Shown here: positions 1 through 10,373 of the stretch, piece after piece
Layout of the letters: the number at the start of each line of letters is the position of its first letter
Position numbering within the stretch: the stretch's first letter is position 1
NCBI GenBank assembly: GCA_946807835.1
Contig: OX327683.1
Span: forward strand, 14,203,001-14,267,000
Direction of reading: 5' to 3'
Source of the DNA: Ailanthus altissimus
Taxonomy: Eukaryota > Streptophyta > Magnoliopsida > Sapindales > Simaroubaceae
Length of the DNA stretch: 64,000 bases
Made by a program: the position numbers and the translations under genes
Notes under the pieces: model-generated
Database searches by the model: none
What the model was told of the DNA's origin: nothing
What the model saw: only the letters and a program-made list of their open reading frames with translations

Positions 1-872
1 CCTTATTATATTCAAATTGTCAATTTCTTTTGCACTGGACTGTGATACTATTCTTACTTGGACAGTTTGGCTTCATAATAACATACACATATCCTTTAAG
101 GAAAGAAATAAAAAAAGACAGTGTATAAGGAAAATTGCTGAGTATCTCAAGTTGTTTAATATTTTTATTATTTTTTTAAAAAAACATTTAATGAGTATTA
201 TTATCTCACTTTTATTAAAGTAATTGGTTATTTTTAAATTAAAAAAATATAACTAAAAAATGATATTAGTACTTGTTAAAAAATAAAATGAAAAATTAAT
301 AAACATACTAAACAATAGGGGAGTAAAATTGATATATTTTCAAAGTATATATATTTTTATTAAATTTCTTGTTAATAATGCGTCCAATGATAAAACAATA
401 AGAACAAAAAATGGATAGTTTGCGTTGTGTTAGTAATAAATTGCTTCCACACGCCAAAAGCTATTTCATAAACAGAGAATTTGTAAATTCGTGATTTAAT
501 TAGATTGAATTAGAACTAAGAGTTTGTTCGGAAATAATGTGTTGATAATTTTAATCTATAATTGTTAAATAAAAACCCAGAATTGTTGACTATACGAAAA
601 GCAGATAAAAAATTTTAGGAGTAGCTTTTACTTTAAATGTTTTGTTTATAGATTGCTTAAGTAAAAAAAATGATCAGTTTATATTTTGTAAAATTTCTAA
701 GAAATTGAATTGAGGGAAAACAGTAATCCATTAACCATTACTAAAATCAGCAAATTGGCTCTTCATGCATACATTCAATTCCTTAAAAATGATTTGAAGC
801 CATCAAATATTCGTGACAATTTACATCGCATAACACTCCTAGGCAATTGAGAACTAAAATTTACACTAGGGA
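1..872. other. AT-rich sequence without a recognisable gene
   Basis: No frame holds a convincing domain. The stretch is rich in A and T runs. It lies downstream of the aquaporin copy on the minus strand. I looked for a poly(T) tract here, which would mark a poly(A) tail of a minus-strand retrocopy, and saw no clear one. Confidence 0.5.
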
Positions 873-1720
873 TTAGCCTCTGAATGATCCAAGAGCTTTA
901 ACAGCTGCTCCTCCCAAGATGACTTGGTGATAAAATGCTGCAATGGCTGCTCCTATAAATGGCCCAACCCAGAAGATCCATTGTTCACGCCAGAGCGATG
1001 TGTGTCTATAGACAATTGTTGCAGCTAAAGATCTAGCCGGGTTGATGCCGGTGCCGTTGATTGGAATTGTGGCCAAGTGAACCATGAACACAGCAAATCC
1101 AATTGGCAAAGGAGCCAAGACGGGAACATGGGAGTCCTTAGCATTTCTCTTTGGATCAGTGGCTGAGAACACAACGTAAACTAAAACGAACGTCCCTATA
1201 ATCTCCGCACCCAACGCCACGCCTTTGTTGACGCCATCGGCCACCTTATTGGCACCGCCGCCGTTCTCGTTGTAGTCAATTGCACCCACGTTAAGCTTGA
1301 CGAGCGCCAAACCGCTCAGGGCCCCCAAGCACTAGACCAAGCCGTACATAAGGGCTCGTACCAACGTGATCTTTCGAGCGAAGAGGAAACCGAATGTAAT
1401 TGCAGGATACACGTGTCCTCCGGAATTGCCAGCTGTGGCGTAGACGACGAGGAAGATGGCGCCGCCAAATGACCGGGCGACTCCAAGAAGGCCAATGCTA
1501 GCACCAGGGTCGAATTTGTGAGGTCGAATCTTTGCGCTCTGTAACTAATATTGGTCATTATAGTCACGTAAAGAAAGACAGTTGCCGCCATAAATTCAGC
1601 TATCAAAGCCCTGTAAAATGACCATATTTTCAGCTCATGAGGATCAATCAATGGTGCCGGTGGTGGGTCGCGGTAGTCCCTGGAGCAGAAACTTTCCTGC
1701 CCTTCCCCCTCATTCGCCAT
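873..1720 (-). pseudogene. Intronless PIP2-type aquaporin pseudogene
   Basis: PIP aquaporins are plasma-membrane water channels with six membrane spans and two NPA loops. The N-terminus (ATG at 1718-1720) carries the family signature [16 protein letters not shown] followed by [11 protein letters not shown], the first span. The C-terminal half holds the second loop motif GTGINPARS, then [20 protein letters not shown], and ends ALGSFRG before TAA at 873-875. The total, about 282 codons, is the usual PIP2 length. Three lesions are visible: a frameshift near 1485-1510, an in-frame TAG at 1332-1334 where the family has a residue before CLGA, and the first NPA read as YPA. PIP genes normally have introns and none fits here, so I infer an old retrocopy. 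A gene that lost its introns otherwise is possible. No target duplication or poly(A) tail was found. Confidence 0.85.
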
Positions 1721-2243
1721 TTTAGCTGACAGTTCTCTTAGAGATAGATGGATAGCAAATAATAAGAAGTTCGGGGTCAGGGAGCTTTTATCTCAGGGTT
1801 TTGTGAGAAGAAGAAAGGGATGGCATATGTTATATACATGAAAGTTTTGGATCGTCGATGGACGAAAGTGATGAGTAATAATCTGTATAAGAAATTGCTG
1901 GTTGCTCGATATTTTGGTTTAGTTTAATGAAAGTATTAAGAAGTGCAGAATGGTGAATGGTCAAATGGAACTCCCTGGAACGAAGAGTGGGAAATGGATA
2001 AGTTAGAGAGCACTTAAAGCGTTAAGAGCGCTGACCCTTTGTTGCCAAGTTATCCACTTTGTTTACTGAAAAATTAAGGATCCGCTGAAATTTCAAGACC
2101 AACAAGGCAACGATGTGTACCTCATACCGTCTCTTTTGAACAACTAATTACTTATGTATTCAGCATGCAGATGCAGGCCTGAAAATAAAATCACTTCTGT
2201 TACTATAAGAGTTTTCTTCTACAAGTCTTTATGCTTTGCTAAT
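1721..2243. other. Flank between aquaporin copy and acidic exon
   Basis: No ORF with family character. On the minus strand a TATA-like stretch (GTATATAACA, about 1829-1838) lies roughly 110 bases upstream of the aquaporin ATG and is followed by a pyrimidine-rich segment that looks like a plant 5' UTR. If this is a true promoter it argues against a simple retrocopy. In AT-rich DNA such a match can arise by chance. Confidence 0.3.
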
Positions 2244-2640
2244 TCACTCATATCCTAAATCCCATATTGAAGTTGCTTCTTGACCACCAATGTTCTCTAA
2301 TAAAGCTGTCAAACCTGTGATCAAGTCTATGTTATTTCCTTGGATGTCGTCAAATGCTCCATCTAAAGCAAGGTCTTCGTTTACATTAGCCCAATTGCTT
2401 CCTTCCGCTGAAATGCCCAAGCCCGAGTGCAACTCCTCTCCAAATTCTTTCATAAGTACTGTATTAGTACCGTACATTTCATCTGCCGTTGTCTCCATTT
2501 TAACATGTTTGTCTTCGTTGAGATTAGACCTGTCTTCCTCTTTTTCATCCTCTTTTGACGGTGAGATTTCGATACATTTCTCAGTTGATTGCAAAAGTGA
2601 TTCTTCTTGATCAACCACTTTAAGTACCTGCTTAGTTGAG
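2244..2640 (-). CDS. Possible last exon of an unrecognised acidic protein
   Basis: An open frame of about 130 codons ends at a stop at 2244-2246. No ATG opens it. On the minus strand the sequence ACTAAGCAG/GTACTT near 2628-2635 looks like a plant 3' splice site, so a terminal exon is plausible. The product is strongly acidic (KEDEKEEDRSNLNEDKH) and ends in a hydrophobic-acidic tail (NIDLITGLTALLENI, then SIWDLGYE). Such tails are common in plant transcription activators. I do not recognise the family. It lies downstream of, and on the same strand as, the EIL pseudogene and could be its 3' remnant, but I see no motif that proves this. It is more open than its AT-rich surroundings. Confidence 0.4.
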
Positions 2641-3236
2641 CTTTTTTATTGGTTAAAAGATTTTTTTAATGTTAAAAAAAATTTAAATTTTTTTTATGAC
2701 GTTGATTACAATTAAAAAAGAGTTTTTAAAAATTAAAAAATTATTTTACTTTTATTTGTAAAAGTTTAAATTTTAAATTTTTGAGAATATAATTTTTTTT
2801 AATTTTTTTTAATATTTATGTAATATTACATGTGCTATAATAATATTTTCTTATTTTTATAGTGCACCCTTAATTAAAATAAACTCTACTAACATAATTT
2901 TTAAAAATGCATCATTTCTCAAATCCTCCATATTTCTACAATCATCATATTTTTACATGAATATATCAAAAAATTTGTTGATTATTTTATTTTTAATTTT
3001 TATACCAAACACAATAATTTATATTAATTCTTGATTACTATGTAATAATTTTACTTGATTCTTGTGTTTTAAGAAATTAAACTTGAGAAAATACATAATA
3101 AATTTAAACTTATATATAAAAAATCATTGAATTATTTATAATTTGAATATAAGTTTTACTAAGTGTCCTTTTTAGTAATTTAATAACAGATAAGTACTTT
3201 TAACAATATATAACAAATGATATAGTACTTTAAAAG
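2641..3236. other. AT-rich spacer
   Basis: Very AT-rich with long T and A runs and no coding signal. It separates the acidic exon from the distal EIL piece. It could be an intron or decayed sequence. Confidence 0.4.
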
Positions 3237-3323
3237 AGCAAGCTCTTTTTCGGTTGGTCATCATGACAGCTCTAAGCCTTTTTTTAGTGGAAATCTGCGT
3301 TGTGAAAATTTATGAAGAAGATG
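3237..3323 (-). pseudogene. EIN3-like (EIL) pseudogene, distal piece
   Basis: Read on the minus strand in direct continuation of the piece at 5737-6139, this encodes QRRFPLKKGL followed by two adjacent stops (TGATGA, + strand 3258-3263) and PTEKEL. EIN3/EIL proteins have two tryptophans at this point of the DNA-binding region, so both stops are explained by TGG to TGA changes. Recognisable homology ends near 3237. The break from the previous piece is exactly the insertion site of the LTR element at 3324-5736. Confidence 0.75.
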
Positions 3324-4207
3324 TGTTGAAATTTTGGTGATTTAAAATCAATGTTAAGTTTAATTTTCAATGTAATCAAGAAAAAGTCGAACACAAGGTC
3401 GAGTACGCATTGAATGTACAAGAAAGGGATGGAAACGAAAAGACAAAGGCATGGAAGCACAAAAAGGAACATGCCTAGGTGTAGGTGTTGCGGTGTTGGG
3501 GGTTCAACACTCGTAGTGCCACGAACAGCACACCCAACGCTGTAGTGTTGGCTACCTAATGTCGGAGCGCTAGTTTAAAGTCGCTGCAGCACTGGCCCGT
3601 GGCGTCGAAAATTAGAAAAGATTATATTTTTAAGTCTTTTGAGTGTTTGAGTTAATTTTGGACTCCCCTTTTACATGGACTCTTATTCTAGCAAAAAAAT
3701 AGGATTTCTAGAGGCAATATAAAGCTTATATAAACCCTTGTAATTTATTAGAATTAGAAATACATCAATAAGAGAGAAAATAGAGGGCTAAGACAGCTCT
3801 GGCCTGGGCATAAGTATAGAAGAGTGCCATAGAGTGCTTGAGCACTAGGTAGATCCTTTAGGAGCTCGTCTATTGTTGTATTCCTTGGATTTCAATCGTA
3901 AGAGTTTTTTGTGTATAAAAGTACTGAATGAAAAAAGTGAAAATCTGGTGATCCACTGTAGACGTAGGTGTTTGTTACTGAACCACGTATATTCTTGTAC
4001 CTTGTGTGATTGATTATTATCTTTATTGTGTGATTGATATTATTTATTCTTGTGTTACTTATGAGTGAAGTATTCCACAAAGCACATAGGGTTTATGTTG
4101 CTAAATACCAAGCCAAGAGATATTAGAGCACGTAAACCTTAATGAGTAGATTAGTGGTAAGGCTAATTCCTAAGTGGGATTAGTGCCTAGGCTGATTTCT
4201 CGCAACA
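3324..4207 (+). repeat. 5' LTR of E1
   Basis: Aligned by eye with 4838-5736. U3 holds a GC-rich motif cluster (3484-3605, for example GTCGCTGCAGCACTGG near 3580) placed about 110 bases upstream of TATA at 3716-3735. The termini are TGTTG and CAACA. Confidence 0.85.
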
Positions 4208-4837
4208 AACTAGCATTAGAATTGTGGCTAAGTTAATACCTTCGTGGTGTCAGATTACAAAGCCTAACTCGATATCTTAACAAACTAGTATCAAAACTAT
4301 GATTGAGATTAATGGTCGAGCATAAGTTGTTCAACTATAAGGATTCATAAAGTATAAAGACTGAAAAATAAGAGAACATAACAAAAACCTATGAATAAGA
4401 CTTGAAGTTGCAGAATCCTTAAAAGCTTCTTGTAGAAGGAATACAGAAGATGTTTAAGGGGCCTATGGGTGAAAAGCACAGTTGAGGCTATGTGTTTGAA
4501 AGAATGTTATAGGGTTTCAACATGGATTTGTTAAGAGGATGCATACTAAGGGCAGCATTGGAGATTGTCTCACTGTAGTAACAAGAGTCGAAAGAGAATG
4601 TATGACAAATGAGGATATAGCCATGGAGATATTGTTATAGTGTCTAGAAAATACTAAAAATTTAATATGATGGCTACCCGGAGAGAGATATTTTCATATC
4701 TTTAAGACTAAATTCATGAGCCTTAAAGGAGTTAAGTCTGGGCATAAGACATAACTAGAGTTAACGAAAGGTAATTGAGCATTGGAGTGGATGATCTTAG
4801 AAAGCTTCTTGAAGAGATTTTGAGTCAAAGATGGGTT
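4208..4837 (+). other. E1 internal region, noncoding
   Basis: No frame stays open. A degenerate tandem copy of the LTR end plus PBS appears to lie here: AACAAACTAGCATTAGAAT at the LTR edge is echoed by AACAAACTAGTATCAAAAC about 75 bases later. The second copy is closer to a copia PBS. The rest has no recognised domain. Confidence 0.5.
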
Positions 4838-5736
4838 TATTCAAATTTTGGTGATTTAAATCAAGGTTGAGTTTGATTTTGAGTTTAAAACCAAAGAAAG
4901 GTTAAACACAAGATCGAGTACACGTTGAATGTACGAGAAAATGATAGAAACAAAAAAATGGAGGCAAAGAGAAGTATAGAAGCACAAGGGAGAATCTACC
5001 CAGGTGTGAGTGCTGCGATGTAGGGAGTTTAAGGTCGCAAATTGCATGTCCAATACTGTAACGCTAGTTAAAAGTCACACCGATGCGGCGATACTGGCTC
5101 GTGGTGCTAGCAATTTGGAAAATTCACTTTTTTAAGGTCTTTTTACTTGTTTGAGTTAGTTTTGGACTCCTCTTTCGCATGGACTCTTTTTCCAACAAGG
5201 AATAGGGTTTGTAGGGGCAGTATAAATCCTATATAAACTCTTGTAATTCATTAGAATAAGAAATACATCAACAAGAGAGAGAATAGAGGGCTATGGCAGC
5301 TTTGGCATTAGGTATAAGAACGAAAAAGTGCCATGGAGTGCTTGAGCATTAGGTATAGGTGCAAGAAAGCACTAGGTAGATCTTTTAAGAGCTCGTTTAT
5401 TGTTGTATTTCTTGAATTTCTCTTGTGAGAGTTCTTTCTGTATAAAAGAACTAAATAAATGAAGTAAGGATCTGGTGATCCACAGTAGACATATGCATTT
5501 GTTATCGAACCATGTATATTCTTGTGCCTTGTATGATTGATTGTTGTCGCTATTATGTGGTTAATCTTATTTATCCTTATTTTACTTATGAGTACAGTAT
5601 TCTGCAAAGTGCATAAAGATTTATGGTGCTAAATACCAGGCCAAGAGATACTGGAGCATATAAACCCCAACGAGTAGAATCAGTGGTAAGGCTACTTTTT
5701 AAATGGGATTAGTGCCTAGGTTGATTTCCCACAACA
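4838..5736 (+). repeat. 3' LTR of E1
   Basis: Matches the 5' LTR over its length with many substitutions. The first five bases have decayed (TATTC in place of TGTTG). The end CAACA is intact and is followed at once by the duplication AGATG. Confidence 0.85.
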
Positions 5737-6139
5737 AGATGCATATAAGTAGAGTTTTGATTTAGTTCTTTCTCTTGCCTAAAATTTATCGTAAATTAAG
5801 CAACTGTAAGGGGAGTATCTTGTTCAAACCTCACTTATTCTTTCTAACACTTGCATAAGGCTTGTTTTCTCTAGAACAATCCCATGTATAAACCCTTGAG
5901 CATTGCTAGCTTGCATGATATTCACCATGTACTTAAGGATAGTTTATTGAGCTCTCGACATCTTTTTACAATGAGAAATCTCTTCTCTTGACGACTAAAT
6001 AGTCTTTTTTATTAATTTGATGCTTCATTTTAAGCTTCTGCAAGTGCATACGATCCTTTCACATACGTTTCGTGAGCTCATCATAGTTGATCTTTTCATA
6101 ATCACTATCTTCCTTTTTCTTGCTCTTCTTGACCAAGCT
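5737..6139 (-). pseudogene. EIN3-like (EIL) pseudogene, main piece
   Basis: EIN3/EIL proteins are plant nuclear transcription factors of ethylene or stress signalling. On the minus strand the reading order is an acidic start with DYEKINYDELTKRM, a stop in place of the family's tryptophan, KDRMHLQKLK, then after a frameshift KMSRAQ, a stop, ILKYMVNIMQASNAQGF, IHGIV, later VRFEQDTPLTVA and finally NSTYMH. These blocks follow the order of the EIL DNA-binding region. Several stops are tryptophan codons changed to TGA. The gene appears intronless over this stretch, as is usual in the family. It is cut on its distal side by E1 and on its proximal side by C1. Which EIL subgroup it belongs to cannot be settled here; the short N-terminus suggests the EIL4/EIL5-like group. 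Confidence 0.8.
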
Positions 6140-6427
6140 TATTGGAGTATACTGTTTGTAGCTGAAGTAACATTGTCAGCAACCATGTCAGCAAAACTGA
6201 ATTGAAGCCACGTCAGCTAGTAGTTATGCAACTTACAGAAAATCTATTATACAAATATATTTTCCCACCAATTTTATTTCTTGTAACTAACTCTTATAAA
6301 TGATCTTAGATGTACATTTTTCAATTAATGAAATACAAAGCAATTTGTTGAGATTTTATTTAGTTTATTGTTTAGGATTTTTTTTTCATTTTCTTGCTAA
6401 TCAAACAACTACTCTGCAACTGTTGCA
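6140..6427 (+). repeat. 5' LTR of C1
   Basis: It begins TATTGGAGTATAC and ends CAACTGTTGCA directly before the PBS. The same sequence recurs, split, at 9777-9923 and 17516-17661. Confidence 0.88.
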
Positions 6428-6498
6428 TGGTATTAAAGCCTGTGAAATTGGCAAATATCAATTCTTGTGCAACAAACACAAACATCTCTAATACCAGT

Positions 6499-9400
6499 AT
6501 GAGTTCTTTCTCTAACATGTTTTCTTCAACTGTAAAATTAGGTAAACCAAATTTTATGATTTAGAGTTCATAAGTACTCAGAACAAATACAGGTAATAGG
6601 CTTGAGGATTTGCTTATTGGAAGCAAAATTTTTCTGGTGCAAAATATTAGATCTATTAATGAAGATAGATCTATTACTGTTGTTAAGAATTTTGATTATA
6701 TAATTGGATGAAATAAGATATAAGCTTGCTTGGATGGATTTTCTTTACAATCAATGAAACATATTAAGCCTAGTGATTAAAAGTAAAACAAGCAACGAGT
6801 TATAGAATGTTATCGAGAAATAGTTTGGTTCATAATCCAAAGCTAAGTCTATTCAACCTATCTTTCAAATAATCAATCCTATTCACCTATTTCCATGTTA
6901 TTATACTTCCCTCCAAAGGCATTATGTTCTATAAATAAGGATCAACTTTATGCTACTAATCTATTTCATGAAATCTATACAAATCAAGTGTTTGGTATTT
7001 GTTCCTCATTGTCACCAACAAAGTCTAGTAAGTCTCAGAAAGTTAGTATGTTAATCTTTGGAATTTAAGGTTAGGACATCTAAGTTCTCAAATTTTGATG
7101 CTTGTACTAAAAAAATGTACCTAGATCAAATGAAAAAAGTAGACCTAATTTTTGTAATGCCTTTCAAATGAAAAAATTGCACAAAATTCACTTTCCAACA
7201 CACTACATAACAACAAATAGTTAGTAATCTTTATTTACACAAACGTTTAGGGTCCTGCCTCAATACCATCTAAGGAAGGATAAAATTATTATATCAGTTT
7301 CATTGATGATTTTACTGGGTATTGCTGGCTTTTCCTCTGAAAACTAAAGCTGATACACTTAAAGCCTTCGTAGCCTTCAAGCTTCAAATTGAAAATAATT
7401 TAACTAATCAATTAAGGCATTACAATCTAATTGAGAGGGTGAATACAGACCTTTTGCAAAGTATTTAGCTAATAATGACATCTAACTTAGATTAACATGC
7501 CCATATACTTACCATCAAAATGGTATTGTTAAGAGAAAGCATAAACATATAGTAAAAATTACTCTTACACTTTTAGCACAAGCAAACATGCTACTTAAAT
7601 TCTAATGGAATGCATTTCATATAGTCTCCTTTCTCATAAAAAGACTTCCCACTCTAGTAGTAGCCTATCAATCACCGTTTTAAAAATTCTTTAACAAATC
7701 ACCTCATTATTTGTTCCTTAAGCCTTTTGGTTACACTTGCTATCCACTTCTTAGACCCTATCACTTTCATAAGTTAAAATTTTATATTGAGCCTTGCTTA
7801 TTTCTTACATAAAAGTTATAAGTGCCTTCACCTCTTTAACAAGTTGTATATAATAATTCGTGTTACTTTTAATGAAAGACAATTTCCATACTCAACCTTA
7901 CTTCAATCTCAAAACTCTAACTTTGTCAATAATTCCTATACACAATCAGTTTCCTTTCATATTCCTAAATTTAGTAGTTCAATACATGCATCTTCATAAG
8001 CACATGCTCCAACAACAGTTGATCCATCAATCTCAAGTTAAAATATATAAGATCCCATCATTACCTCTTTTGATACTGATACACCCTCACCAAATTCTTC
8101 CTCATAACAACACTTTAATCAGTAACCAAATCATTCTCTTTCACAATCTCAAACTACTACACATTAACACAAAAAAAATTCACTCATCTTATGATAACTA
8201 GATTAAAAGCAGGAATCTTCAAACCTAAAGATTATACTAATAAAGTTAAATCTTCTTTTGTTGAACCATAAAGTGTTTAAGAAGCTTTAAGAGATCTAAA
8301 ATGGAAAGCAGCTATGATTGATGAGTTTATATCTCTAGAAAGGAATAAAACCTGAACTTTGGTTCCAGTATCATAAGCAACAAATGGGTGTTCAAAGTAA
8401 AACATAATGTTGATAACTCAATCTTAAAGTACAAAACAAGGTTAGTTGTCAAAGGCTATCTATAAATCCTAGGAATTGATTACTTTAATCTTTTAGCCTA
8501 GTAGTCAAGGCTTCAATAGTGACAATTGTACTCTGTCCTACTATAATGTCTAAATGGTCCATTAGACAAATAGACATTAATAATGCTTTTTGAATAGAGA
8601 TCTTATAGAAGTTTTTTTTATGCATTAGCCTGATGAATTTGTTAATAAATCATTTCGTCACCATGTATGCTAATTGAGCAAAGTATTATATTGCTTAAGA
8701 CAAGATCCTAGAGGATGGTATGATAAGTTAAAAGGAGCATTGTTGAGTTAGAAGTTTATCAATTTTAAAGTTTAACACATCACTCTTTCTTGATAATCAT
8801 CATGATCAGCTCATATTAGTTCTTATATATGTTGATGACATCTTGGTTACTAGAACTAACTCATCTCATTTAGAGGCCTTTACTGAGAAATAATGCTTTT
8901 GCTCTAAAGAACTTGGGTTATTACAATTATTTTCTAGGAATTGAAATTCAGAATACAGTTCCTGGTCTTTATCTATTTTAATCAATGATCTATTAAAGAA
9001 AGCAAACATGAGTGAATGCAAGGGATGTGGTATATCAATGGTGGCAGGTCAAATTATTAAAGGCTAATTTTGATTCTAAAATAGAAATCTTCTTTGATCC
9101 TTTGTAGTACAAAAGCTTGGTTGGAACACAGCAATATATAGTTCCCACAAAGCCTAAGCTATCATACTCAGTCCATAAAATGAGTCAATTTCTTGCTGCT
9201 CCTATCATTAAACATTGACAAGCATGTAAAAGAGTGTTGAGATATCTGAAGGCTACATAAAAATTTGGCTTTAACATTGAGCAGTCTCATGATTTCTCTC
9301 TCTTACTGGCTATTTTGATACAGATTAGGCATGTGATCCTAGTGATAGATGATTTTTAAAAGGATATTGTATTTATCTTAGTTCAAATATTATCTATTGG

Positions 9401-9762
9401 TCATCCAAGAAGAAGAAGGTAATGGCTACATCAAGAACTGAAGTAGAATATAGAGCTCTTGCTTCTACTTATTTAGAGCTTATTTAGATTTCAATTATTA
9501 ATCTCCAAAATTTTATCATCTTTATATAAGTTTGCAGTGACAATTAAAGTGCTCAAGATTTGGCAAAAAATCTATATTTCATGCTCGGACCAAACACATC
9601 AAATTAGATATTCATTTTATTCGTGATAAGATTGCCAGTAAAGTTTTAGATGTAAGATTTGTTCCAAGTGAAGACCAACTAGTTAACATCATGACTAAAC
9701 TTCTCTTTGTTTCCAACTTCTCATATTTTCAATCCAAGCTCAAGGTTACCTCATGTCCTTAA
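6499..9762 (+). pseudogene. C1 copia gag-pol remnant
   Basis: The first ATG (6499) opens MSSFSNMFSSTVKLGKPNF, a copia-type gag start, and stops soon after. Integrase traces appear around 7270-7700 in shifting frames, including YHQNGIVKRKHKH near 7510. Reverse transcriptase traces lie at about 8290-8950, and the RNase H end is at about 9560-9762. The last part is the best preserved: HARTKHIKLDIHFIRDKI, then LDVRFVPSEDQLVNIMTK, ending at TAA 9760-9762. Much of gag and protease looks deleted, since the coding span is only about 3.2 kb. Many stops and frameshifts make it non-functional. Confidence 0.8.
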
Positions 9763-9923
9763 GCTTGAGATGGAATATTAGAGTATATAGTTTGTAGCTG
9801 AAAGAACTTTGTCAACAATTATGTCAGCAAAATTGAAATCAAGTCACATCAGCAAGTAGTTATACAACTCGCAAAAAACTATTATGCAAATATGTTATCC
9901 CGCTAATTTTATTTCTTGTAACT

Positions 9924-10190
9924 TATGAAAGGGGTAGGTGACTCTTTGGAGAGTCACCAAACTCATATTTGGGTGCTGCAGTGCCCAATGGTAACATTGG
10001 GCGCTTGCCCGACTGGGTACTATGGCGCCCAAGAGCCAGCACCGCAGTACCCGATCTTGTAGCTGGAGCGTCGCTGCGCCTAAGCCCCCTACGGCTTGGG
10101 TGCTTCCCCTTCATTCTTCTTTCTCTTCTAGGCTATTTCTCTCTACTTTAACACTTTTTTTTATTTGAAATACATTCTTAAATTCCAACA
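9924..10190 (-). repeat. 3' LTR of C2 (short copy)
   Basis: It matches 17217-17515. It carries the GC-rich motif cluster (about 9970-10090, for example AGCACCGCAGTACC near 10038). On the minus strand it ends CCCTTTCATA next to the target duplication. It contains no TATA box, and the sequence that follows the matching part in the 5' copy is absent here. Confidence 0.75.
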
Positions 10191-10373
10191 ATCCCTAATA
10201 TTTTAAATGAACAAATGTGATTCAAATCAACCATATATCTAAGTAGAAATTAACTTATATGAATTGGTACTCTTCCAAGCTATAAACTAATCCACTGATT
10301 AAGTAACTGTATTTTATAGGGGCTAGGTGAAAACAAGTTATTATCAACTTTTCATTCCTTTGGATGTAAAATA

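Larger units (their letters stand above)
3324..5736 (+). mobile_element. E1: short LTR retrotransposon without coding capacity
   Basis: Two long direct repeats (3324-4207 and 4838-5736) flank an internal region of about 630 bases. The element starts TGTTG and ends CAACA, and is bordered by the five-base target duplication AGATG (3319-3323 and 5737-5741). A TATA box lies in the LTR on the plus strand (about 3716-3735). A degenerate PBS resembling TGGTATCAGAGC follows the 5' LTR region. A purine-rich stretch near 4826-4836 precedes the 3' LTR. The internal region is far too short for gag-pol. The element must have moved with enzymes from elsewhere, probably a copia relative given its ends. It sits in the EIL pseudogene. 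Confidence 0.9.

Noticed and set aside
2290..2610. 106-codon plus-strand frame opposite the acidic exon
   Set aside because: It is serine-rich because it is the complement of an acidic, glutamate-rich frame. The minus-strand reading has the splice site and the more protein-like composition.
9969..10151. 60-codon GC-rich frames on both strands in the C2 LTR
   Set aside because: They result from the GC-rich motif cluster, which lacks stops in several frames.
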